Assembly (NCBI GenBank): GCA_951812925.1
Contig: OX638369.1
Span: 434,001-498,000, forward strand
DNA from: Calliopum simillimum
Lineage: Eukaryota > Arthropoda > Insecta > Diptera > Lauxaniidae
Length of the DNA: 64,000 nucleotides
Reading direction: 5' to 3'
Part shown: one piece after another, positions 46,721-57,600 of the stretch
How the letters are laid out: every line of letters begins with the position of its first letter
Position numbering within the stretch: position 1 is the stretch's first letter
Made by a program: the position numbers and the translations under genes
The notes under the pieces: model-generated
The model's database searches: none
The model's input: only the letters and a program-made list of their open reading frames with translations
Told to the model about the DNA's origin: nothing

Positions 46721-47420
46721 ACCAAATCTTAATTTCAGGAATATGACGAATTTTATTTTACTTAGGCTAGCACACACAGGACTTTGCTTGTTTCAAACTT
46801 TTCGTAAATATTAAATAAAAAATGAAAAATTAACGAAAGGTTGAGGAGGGAGGGAGACGAAAAGAAATGATCTAAACCAAAAAATCCCATAATCCATAAA
46901 TCCATAAAATAACATTTACAAATCAATAAATAACATTAACAAACAAATCAATTGTGATATCCCGGTGGCGAACGGCAAGACGATTCATCGATGACAAATA
47001 GAGACAAAATTAGATCATAGGTGAGAAACGGAGACATTTGTATGACTTCATGCGTGAACTTTTAGAACAAATGTCCAAAAAATCACTGATGACTTATGCT
47101 GATAATTTCACTGAGTCGTCAGTGTGCTAGCGACACGTAGCAGACAATATCAGTACGATTCCCTCATGAATAAGTCACTAATGCGTATACTTCCGAGTGA
47201 GTTGTAGAGGAAAATGTCATCGAGTTTTCACCAATGACTTTGTCACAAACATGTCAGCATAAATCTAGCAAAAAAAAATTTTTTTTTTTTTTGTTTTGCA
47301 TTTGTTTTTATTTATATTTATTAAGTAATCAAAATATTTTAATTTACATTTATTAAATATACAATTTTATAAAGATGACACTAACAACTCAGGCCTTCGA
47401 CTCTAAATAAAAATACTTAG
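46721..47420. other. intergenic, nothing recognised
   Basis: No gene supported. Short motifs such as AGCAGACAATATCA and GAATAAGTCACTAATG have loose counterparts near 49190-49300, hinting at an older repeat interrupted by the MITE at 47423. Confidence 0.4.
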
Positions 47421-47422
47421 TA

Positions 47423-48300
47423 GAGTAGAACGGGGCAATGTCGTGCACTCAACTTTGACATGCTCGTAAAGCCGTACATCTCAAGCGAATGCGACGAGTA
47501 AGCATCCGATCGAAAGATAATTTTGTTGGTTACATCCATGTATAACAACATTTGTGTAGCGAGAAATTGTGTTTGTGTAAGTGAAGAAAAAAAAAATGTG
47601 CACGACATTACCCCCCTCAAAATTTGTGGGGTAATGTCGTGTATTGTTTTCCGAGTATAGTAAAGGTACCAAAATGTGTGAGAAATGATAGGTAGTGGTT
47701 CTATTAGTTTAGATTTAGCATTATCATGTATTTATTCATTATTATACAAGTATGAAGTACATAATATGTTGTGTAGAGTAGAACGGGGCAATGTCGTGCA
47801 CTCAACTTTGACATGCTCGTAAAGCCGTACATCTCAAGCGAATGCAACGAGTAAGCATCCGATCGAAAGATAATTTCATTGGTAACATCCATGTGTAACA
47901 ACATTTGTGCAGCGAGAAATTGTGTTTGTGTAAGTGAATGTGCACGACATTACCCCAATGGTCGTTTTAAAGGTCAACTTCGATAACTCGGTGAAGCCCA
48001 AAATTTTTTTCGAAAACCAAATACTTCTTTTCTTTGGCAGGATATTTCGTTTCAGAAAACACTTACCTGGTATATTTTCCCGGAAGGAAAATTATTTTTC
48101 TGACCCGATAAAAAAACACTTTTATCGTCCCGAAAGCGTGCGTTTTGAAAAAAAGGTTACTCTGTAGAGACGAACTGGTGAAAATTGCTAGTATTATATG
48201 CATAAGCTCAGTAGGTCAGCAGGTTCCTACCTTACGAACAGTTGGTAAATCATTCACGTGCACGACATTACCCCCTGTACGACATTACCCCGTTCTACTC
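47423..48300. mobile_element. 878-bp MITE, second copy of the GAGTAGAACGGGG family
   Basis: Ends GAGTAGAACGGGGCAATG and inverted, flanked by TA (47421-47422, 48301-48302). It has the same composite layout as 18659-19542, in reverse orientation, including the internal end near 47773. Repeated GGTAATGTCGTGCA motifs occur inside. The 77-codon frame shared with the other copy is probably accidental. Confidence 0.88.
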
Positions 48301-48302
48301 TA

Positions 48303-49790
48303 CATATTAACAAATGAAAATAACTACGTACTATTAAACATGTCATAGTTATGTCATGTATTCTAGTCAAATCTGAGAGGTGGTGCCTTGGTGAGATATT
48401 AGGTGCTAAAAGTCGAGAAAATCTGTTTTATACAAATATCACGCTAAGGTCGGTCCACAATTTTATAGTTCAGAAAATTTTCAATAAAAAAATCATGAAA
48501 GTTGTTTCGTTTGACTTTTAGTTTAGTAGATATCCTATTTTAAGGTATTTGCCGCATACAAGTGTTTGTTTATAGTAATACGAGTATGACTGTTGATTTT
48601 AAAAATAGTATAACTCATCAACTGTAAGTCGTAAAAAAACTATTTTTGCGGGTTTTCTATATGAAATTATCTGAGCTACAAATAGTGAACAAATTTTTTT
48701 TTCTAGAAATAACCCTTAGCAAGATATTTGCAAAAAACCAAATTTCTCTACTTTTAGCAAGTCTCTTCTATTGGAATAACACTCAAAAAAATTCAGATTG
48801 AATACTATGATGTAGGTCAGCCAGCCGCTGTCAGTTAATCTATTAGATAATGCATTTTTTATGTTTTGATTGTGCTTTGCGGCAATTTTCAGGCCATCGA
48901 ATCAAACTGCATCGAACTTGAAAATACATTTGTCTAACAGCAAAATTTTCGGTGATATTCTTCATGGGTAGGTCGACGACAGAAATCTATTGCAAAGATA
49001 AAATTCAGACGTTATAATAACTCCATTATTAAAAGCCTTTTCTTAAGGACATTTTAACTCACCTCAAAATGTTTAGTCTGTCTGAATTTAACAGTTATAA
49101 AAGACATCTTTTTAATTAAAATTAATCACATTTTGTAGGAGAACACAATATTTTGTTATTTATTTCATTTCGCTTGACAAACTGACCACAAAAATAACAA
49201 TCGGCTGTATCTATGACTTTTACTCGTTGATGGCGACATGCAACAGACAATGTCATGCAGCCGTAAACTCATTATTGACTTTTAACAGACAATATCACCG
49301 ATTCGAAACATTTCAGAAGTTTAGAGACACTTGAGTGATACTGTCCAACAGAGAATACTAGCTTCCTGACGTCCCCATTGTGAGTCAATAGGGCTATTAT
49401 TCTTGAAAACTATATTAATCAAAATTTCAAACACAGTTGAATAGTGGAATCACTTACCCATCTGCTGTAAATCTCTGCCGCTGCTGAGGCCGCCACGGAT
49501 TTACGCATTAATTATTTTTCTCTACATTTTTTTCTTTTTCTTTTTCACAATTCACTTACAACACTCTCACTTTTTGCAATTTTATTCAACAATTATTTCA
49601 CTTAACTTTTATTTTATTCTTTTCATATTTTATTATTTGTTACATATTTCGTTAAGACGGGACGGAATTAACTAAGACTTTCATACCACATCCCCAAAAC
49701 CAGAATCACCAACTACAACTGCCGCAGTGACTCGCAGTAGTATTCGAATACAAACACCATCGCCTACAATCAATGAAATAGTGAGTCCAA
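48303..49790. other. intergenic, nothing recognised
   Basis: No gene, tRNA or clear repeat boundary could be supported in this stretch. Confidence 0.4.
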
Positions 49791-49791
49791 A

Positions 49792-50548
49792 CATTCAGAT
49801 ATGCAAAGCAAAATTGAAGACCTTGTCTTGGAATCACAAAAGGCCGGCCTAAAAATCAACGTAACCAAGACTAAAAGCATGAAGTTAAACGCAAACAAGG
49901 ATGACATCACGTTTAGAGCTGGCAGTGATGACATCGAAAACGTCGATAGCTTCACGTATTTAGGCAGCATTATCTCCATGGATGGTTGAGCAAAAGAGGA
50001 TATTAACTCAAGAATAGCAAAAGCAAAAGGCGCGTTTGCTCAACTGAACAAAATATGGTCTCCACCCGTTATATCCACTAAAACGAGAGTGCGCATTTTT
50101 GATTCGAATGTGAAATCGGTTTTGTTATATGGGTGCGAAACATGGCTTGTTACTGAACAAGCTGCAAGTATTCGTCAACAAATGCTTAAGGCGTATACTA
50201 AAGATTTGGTGGCCTCGCACTATATCAAATGCCGAGCTACACCAAAAATGCAATCAGAGGGCTATAGCAAACGAGGTCAAGCTGCGCAAATGGGGATGGA
50301 TTGGTCACACTCTCCGGAAACCACAAAGCGAAGTTTGTCGCCAGGCTCTTGAGTGGAATCCACAAGGCAGTAGAGCACTTGCTAGACCCAAAACCAACTG
50401 GAAAAGGTCGCTGGAAAAGGAAATTCAAGAATCGGGAAAGTCGTGGCAAGAGATCAAAGTCATCGCAAGGGATCGCAACGAATGGAGATGTTTCATATTG
50501 GCCCTATGCTCCTCCTACACTGTGAAAAGTACTAAGTCTGTTTTTTGG
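49792..50548 (+). pseudogene. non-LTR retrotransposon RT, C-terminal part, decayed
   Basis: The frame from 49792 reads AGLKINVTKTKSMKLNAN, VDSFTYLGSIISMDG, an in-frame TGA (49987-49989), then VKSVLLYGCETWLVTEQA. After a frameshift near 50160 it continues VFVNKCLRRILKIWWPRTIS, LRKWGWIGHTLRKP, and WNPQGS. These are hallmarks of the region downstream of the RT catalytic domain in RTE-like elements. The endonuclease and the catalytic part of the RT are absent. Clade assignment is from memory and tentative. Confidence 0.85.
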
Positions 50549-51355
50549 AGTCTTGAGATATTTGGTAAGGGCGATATAAAAATAGGCACACAAAATCGGT
50601 TTAGTCCCTGGTTCTATACCTAAATATCAACCGATTTGCTTGACTTTTTTTTAAAGGTTGTGAGGAAGAGCAGTGCATAGGATAACACTTTTTTACAAAT
50701 AGTTCTATCGCCCGACAATTTAGTCTGTCGTGTGAACCAGCACTTACTGATATTTTGAATGTTTTTGATACTTTTGGACTTTTACCGATATTTTGGATGA
50801 TTTTTCGATATTTTTAGACCTATACCGATTTTAAATAAGGATATCTTCTAAACTATAAATCACACGAAAACAATTCGGACGTCATTCTAGTAGTAACCCG
50901 TTATCGAAATATTTGCAAAAAATTATCTTTGTGACCTTTGACCTTCAATAAAGTTTTTTAGCTCATACGGGATCAATGGTTACTTTTGAAATTTTGTTCA
51001 TAATGGTATATCTAAGGTCTGCACTGATTTTCAACTTTTTTCTAACTTGCGAGATGTATCCTTTTTTTTGCCCTTGATAAGGTGTTGCCCACAAAATTTC
51101 ATTAAAATAGCTGATATAAATTGCGAGACATAACGTTAAAAGGTGGTGCAACGCCGCTCGTTCAATCACTCCTTAACATAGCTATGAACCGTCCGGAGCA
51201 CGAAAGAAATACATCCTTGTAAAAGGGTTACGTTCAGTCCAGTCGAGTTACATCCACTATTGTAATTAGCTCCCTTAAGGGGACTCCCGAACAAGAACTA
51301 GATAAAAATATAAAAAAAACTCTTCGTTGCCAGCAGAGTATAAATGTTCAAAGGT

Positions 51356-53427
51356 CCCTCATCTCCTTGGTTATACGCTCTCTGGACCGAGTTCGGACGC
51401 TGTGTACAAAATTAATCGAATTAAAAGCTCCAATAAAAAAATAAAATGATTTCGACTGGTATGATTAGCAAACAAAGACCAAGACCAATTCCATAGCAGT
51501 CTTGGTCTTGTTCTTGCACATTGTGCATGGTTTTGATATTGAGTCTTGGTCTTGATCTTGAAACAATTTTCAGAGACATTGATTATTCAAAATTTCAAAG
51601 CCATATTTTTCCAAAGCAGTTGGGTTTTTAAGATGCCAAAATACAAATTGAGAGATGATTTCATCTTCAAAACGGGAATGAACCAACTTTTAACTATAAA
51701 TTACCAAGACTGAAAAGCAGTCTTGGTCTTGCCGATTATCGTGAGCAAGACCAAGACCATAGCAGTCTTGGTCTTGATCTTGGTCTTGCAAAAATATCAG
51801 CGTCTTGGTCTTGGTCTCGCAAAATAACCGAGACCAAGAACAAGACTCAAGACCAAGACTAATTTTGCTCATCACTAAAAATATATAAGGGCGACTTCCA
51901 AAATGTATATGAAGCACTCCATGCCAAGTGTACCAGCTCAAAATTTTTTTTCGCTCAAATTTGGCAATGTGGTAGATTCGGAGTGCAAGAACAATAATCC
52001 GGGAGGATTTGGTCCTAGTACCATTTGTTGTTAAAATACAGGGTGTTGAAGTTGGCGTTTTGAGTAATTTTCATGAAAATGGATTTATAGCTTACACTAA
52101 AATTTGTAAATTGATAAATCTAAGTTATTGGTACTATCCATTTTGAAGTGTTCTTTTTATATTGTAAAAAAATATTTCTTGGTGAAAAAAATGTTTTTTC
52201 ACCAAAATTTTTTACACTTAAAAATACTTTTGGATTTTCTTTTTTAAAAACGCCCCTTCGATTTTTTTTAAAGGTCCTTTAAATTATTTCATTGTGTTGG
52301 GAGCAAACACTTTATTACTTATTATATATTCAAAAAGAAATTAAACATAATTTATAACATAGCAAGTAGCTAACACCTTTTATTGTATAATTAGAACAAT
52401 ACATAAAATAGTTCTAAGAATCTCAAGTAACTTTTTAAAAATGTTAAAATTTGTAACTGATCTGGAAAAGACTCAATAAATATTACTTACTAACTTACCT
52501 TTAATTAAAGCATAATTTATAAGCTTGAGTAAAAAAAGATTTTCGCCTTCCGCGGGCGTTCAAAAGCCAAAAACTTTAATTTAGTGTCCGAATCCCTTCT
52601 TGAGTCATACATCATTTTAAAGCTTATAAAATATGCTTTAATTTAAAGTACTTTTAAAAAAAAATCGAAGGGGGGTTTTTTTAAAAAAAATTCAAAAGTA
52701 TTTTTAAGTGTAAAAAATTTTGGTGAAAAAAAATGTTTTTCACCAAGAAATATTTTTTTACAATATAAAAAGAACACTTCAAAATGAATAGGACCAATAA
52801 CTTAGATTTATCAATTTACAAATTTTAGTTTAAGCTATAAATTTTTGAAAAAACACCCTTTTCATGAAAATGACTAAAAACGCCAACTTCAACACCCTGT
52901 ATTTTAACAAGAAATGGTACTAGGACCAAATCCTCCCAGATTGTTCTTGCACACCGGATCTACCATATTGCCAAATTTGAGCTGGTACACTTGGCATGGA
53001 GTGCTTCATATACATTTAGGAAGTCGCCCTCAAGACCAAGACGGCTATGGTCTTGGTCTTGCTCACGATAATCGTCAAGACCAAGACTGCTTTTCAGTCT
53101 TGGTAATTTATAGTTAAAAGCTGTTTCACTCCCGCTTTGAAGATAAAATCATCTCTCAATTTGTATTTTGGCATCTTAAAAACCCAACTGCTTTGGAAAA
53201 ATATGGCTTTGAAATTTTAAATAATCTCTGAAAATTTTTTCAAGACCAAGACTCAATATCAAAACCAACCACAATGTGCAAGAACAAGACCAAGACTGCT
53301 ATGGTCTTGGTCTTTGTTTGCTCATCACACCAGTCGAAATCATTTTAATATTTTTTGGGAGCTATTTAATTCGATGAATTTTGTACACAGCGTCCGAACT
53401 CGGTCCAGAGAGCGTATAACCAAGGAT
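51356..53427. mobile_element. 2.1-kb foldback, relative of the 14.7-21.9 kb element
   Basis: Arms of about 0.9-1.0 kb: TCATCTCCTTGGTTATACGC (51359) against its inverse (about 53425), and GAGTTCGGACGCTGTGTACA near 51390 against 53381. Includes short CCAAGAC runs and the ACTCCATGCCAAGTGTACCAG segment shared with 16390-16420. At 52640-52670 it carries the empty site of the MITE at 18659. Centre near 52400. Confidence 0.8.
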
Positions 53428-54455
53428 GAGCTGATACACTTGGCATGGAGTGCTTCATATATACAATGTTCACAAACAGTTTTGTACCAGCATCTAAACT
53501 GCAACAGCATTCAACATGGACTGACATTGGAAAAATTATCCTTTGCTTTATTTGCGTAAGGGAACACTTTATTTACAAAGTATGGCATTTCACTATTCGA
53601 AAATAAAATGGTTGCAAAAAAATTTAACTATTAGTAAACTGTTTCAATGAGATCAGTGGAAATTATTTTAAATATTTCTAAAAATTGATCAAAATAACAA
53701 CTTCCTATATTTTTCTCAGGACTTCTCCCATAAAATTGTCTGCTTTTTGCGTTTTGTGTTCTGCTTTATTTTGCAGCTTTGTTGTCAAAAACTGTCATTT
53801 TTGGCAGTATCAAAACAAATTTTTTTGTTTGTAAGCATCAACAACAAAGTCGATGCGCTAGTTGTCAATTGAATGCGTATTGATTACTTGTTGACGGCAT
53901 TAAGGAATGCTATGCTTTGTCAACATTTTGTAGCTCGGCTTTTACGAATGAATGACTTTGTATGTTTGCTCCGCAACTGACGTTTAGGAAGTCGCCCAAA
54001 CTTTAAATATCTGCCACGCCTCCTTCTCTGTGTAACAAATGGAAGAACAAAGTAAACATACTCTGGGTGTAAGGTATAAAAATTGTTTCAATATGAATAC
54101 CATAAGCGAGAAACAGATAAAAAAGTATGCATGCATATATTTCTTTCTTGGACTAATCGGGTCAAATTCGGTAGTAGTCACATTTGAGTTTTAAAATTTT
54201 TTATTAAACAGTCTATTTAAGATTGTTACATCTAAAAGTTTGTATCGACATCGAGAAAATATTTACTGAATCGCTTTAAAGCTAAATTGATATAAAAAAG
54301 ATGACAAACTGTTTATAAGACAGTTATAGAATACTAACTTAAACAAATATTAGAATAGAAAGTTTAGATAAAGATATTAGTGATATTAAATGTGTTCCAT
54401 AAGTTTATTTGAAATTAGTTTTTACTTATTATTTTATTAAAGAACTTTTTCTTTT
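53428..54455. other. intergenic: La 3' flank
   Basis: Contains an extra copy of the ACACTTGGCATGGAGTGCTT motif (53436-53455) and a DINE-1-like 5' fragment (54000-54079). Possible La polyadenylation signals (TTTATT on this strand) lie between about 54400 and 54440. No other gene seen. Confidence 0.5.
54000..54079 (-). mobile_element. DINE-1-like 5' fragment
   Basis: Reverse complement of the 5' end: TATACCTTACACCCAGAG, then TTGTTACACAGAGAAGG and AGGCGTGGCAG. It stops abruptly, without the 3' hairpin. Confidence 0.75.
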
Positions 54456-54665
54456 TTAACCATCAGATTTTTGCTTTTTTTCATCGTTTCGATTTTCGTG
54501 ACCACCACGTCTCTTACGATTGCCATGATGGTGCCCACCTTTGTGTTTATTGTGATGATTTCGTCGATTTTTCATGTGCTCAATAGCTTTGTCCAGAAAT
54601 GTTTTTTCCTCTTCTTCAGTTAAAGTGCGCATTGCGAGTTCAATGTTGTCTATCGACAATTTTAG
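54456..54665 (-). CDS. La: La exon 3 (C-terminus)
   Basis: 70 codons including stop: LKLSIDNIELAMRTLTEEEE, then KTFLDKAIEHMKNRRNHH and a His/Gly/Arg/Lys-rich tail (GGHHHGNRKRRGGHENRND) ending KSDG. The acceptor TTACTAG lies 60 bp from exon 2. The basic tail fits the nuclear localisation/retention region of La. Confidence 0.93.
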   Translation of the reverse strand, partial: LKLSIDNIELAMRTLTEEEEKTFLDKAIEHMKNRRNHHNKHKGGHHHGNRKRRGGHENRNDEKKQKSDG

Positions 54666-57600
54666 CTAGTAATCAAAATAGGATTGCATCAAAAGCATAA
54701 ATTAAAGTAAAACATTGAAACCTACCTTTTTATCTTCCAGTTTATCTAAAAACTGTGCTGCAGAATCTTCCTGGTGGAAGCGTATGTATCCCTCTTTATC
54801 TCCTTTGCTGTAGTCAATAAAGGCTACTTCCCAGTCACCCTCGACTTTCTCAACTGCCTCACGTAAAATTTCACGAGTTACAACATCGCTGGCACCTTCG
54901 AAAAATAGAACTGCACCCTTAGGTAATTGTAATTTTTCTTCCTCAACCTTAACCTTTTTCTTTGAATGTGCTTTCATCTCCTCTTTCTTCTGGTTAAGAT
55001 ACATTTCCTGCCATTTTCGTATTAGTTCACGTTCTTTGAAGAGAACCTTTAATATGTCGTAAATTTATTTATTTAAATGTCACATTTTAAAAATAAATCT
55101 AAAAAGTACGGAGAAACAAGGCGTAGGTGTAAAGGCGCAGACCAATTACGCGTTAAGGTGTAACAGTTAGACGATAATGGGACCCCGACATCTCTAAAAA
55201 AAAGCGCATGTGCACAAAGTTCATGCTCCAAAAAATTTAACAAAAAAAAAATAAAATACACGACAAAATCGACAAAAAATTTAGTTTTACAGGATTTATT
55301 TGAATAGATTGAAGGATAAATCACAGGACACCTTTTTATTAAAAGTCGAGAATATATCGATACCTTAGAGCGCTATAGTCCTATCTCCACTTTTTGCGAT
55401 TTTGAGATTTTTGCAGTTATGGCAACATTGTAGGCTTCTTTATCGTGTGGAAAACTGTGTGATGTCAAAATACCACTATAACACCAAAATATTCGAAAAT
55501 TAAAAAAAATCCTATCTCCAAACTGTAATTTTTTCAAGAGCGCTACTGTCCTATCTCCCACTGAATATTCAAATAAGTCACATTTTTAAAAAAATTCTTC
55601 GTTTTTACGCGTCTTCTTCGCGTTTCATGACTTTTTGCGACATTTTAGTGAACAAATTAGGTTATAACCAAGGGTCCACTCTTGTTTGTCGGAACCAAAA
55701 ATTAAAAAAAAAAAAATTGGTTTTTTCGTGTTTTCTACGTGTTTCATGACTTTTTACGACATTTTAGTGGAAAAAATTCAAAAAATGTACTAAATACGTC
55801 GTTTATTTTAATAGTTGTAAAATTTTATATAAGGGCAAAAGTAATGACATACCATAAATTGGCTGGAATTTCGTTAGAAGTAAATAAAATTGGTTAGAAA
55901 CATTAAATTATGTTAAAATATACTATAGGTAAAAATATTGCATATATCGTTATATCAAAATAGCAGCCAATCCTAAATAACCACTGTTTGAAATCTTCTT
56001 TTTGCATTTCCCAACAATTGGAAAAATGGAGATAGGACTATAGCGCTCTAAGGTATCGATATGTATATTTTATTTAAGTAAGAGTTACTCAGAGTCTACA
56101 ACTATCATTTAGTCATCTGTTTCACCTTGAATTACACTGTGGAACAAAATTTGGTCGCCAATAGTTTACTCGGATCTGACGCTGCGGGGTGAAAATATAG
56201 GCCAAAATAAAAGACCATTTGGCTCAGTTTGTTTTCGAGAAAAGGCCGTTTGAAATTTGCACCTTAAATTATGTGGTTTTTTCGATATACAGTAGACCCC
56301 GCTTAATTGACCCCCTTTTATTTTAACTTCCCCGGATAATTGAACTAAAAAAAGCCTAGTGAAACAGTCCTCATTGAAAAAGGCACCCAAATCCCCTGTT
56401 AATTGATTCCCGCTTAATTGGTTTCCCCGGTTAATTGATAGGAAAAAAATTATTTCCAAATGAAAAATACATACAAAATACCCCTTTTAAAAAATCAACA
56501 ATATTAAAAGTAACAAAAAATTTTACTAATGGAAAAATCTGAACAGTTTTCAGTACAGCCCAATAAAGATTTTAATGCTACTCCGAACTAGCTTTGGCAA
56601 AGGCAAACCCGTTAAGGTGTCGTCTTTCGTAAAGTCCATGGTGAAAAATCCTCAGAAAACTCAAAAGGAGCAAATGATTTCAATAACTTAGTTCTTCCCG
56701 GATTATTAAAGGGTTTTGATCAAGTTGATATTTTTGACGCCGACGAAAGTGGATTGTGCTTTACATACTATGTCCAGAAGAGGTGATGGCCTTAAAGGTT
56801 TTAAATAGTCAAAATCACGTATGTTTTTTTTTTTTATTTCTGATGCCACAAGAAATTATAAAAAAATTTTAAAATTTGACGCTGAATAACTTTTTATACG
56901 CACACAATTACAAAATTGTCCCAACATTTTTCTACAGAAGTAATCGTTAGCGAGATATTTGCAAAAGAACTGATTTTCGCAACCTTTTCAGGCCGATCAT
57001 GTGCTCAGGCATCCGATTCAGCACGGCAGACTGATGGACTCGTAGTAAACATATCCTAAGCTATCGATTTCCAAATACATTTCCATTACACCTAGTTTTT
57101 CCAAATTTTTATGCTCAGCTCTAAGTCTACTACGCACATACCCGTATTTTGAGTTAATTTTCTTTATTTTATTTTAAGGTGAATTGAAGTTCCATTTATG
57201 TACCTAATGCACTTTTTAATACAATATACATTAGAGGTGTTTTAAGAATGTATGGAGATTCTTAGTAACAACATTTTGATACTTGACACCCCTCAATTTT
57301 GTGAGGTTGAACAAAAAAATGAGTTTGCAAAAAAAATGTTGGGGGTGGGGTGAGGGTAAAGGTTGGCGCATCGAGGTCAAAGGTGTGAGAAAAAGAGAAA
57401 AAATTTACATACAGCCCTTCAAATATTTAGGGGTCACCTCTAGAGGGGTCAAATGTATGACCGACCCACATTATTTTTCTCCCACCAAAATTTTTACCAA
57501 GCATACTTACCCCCTATCTCTAACTCCTAAGGGGGCTCCCATACAAAATTGACATTTTTAGGAAATTGACCCCCACCTCTACCTGGGTGCCCCTAGAAGG

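Noticed and set aside
57283..57552. 89-codon frame in the La intron
   Set aside because: It lies in the arm of a palindromic repeat with an imperfect inverted copy. Composition is driven by the repeat units.
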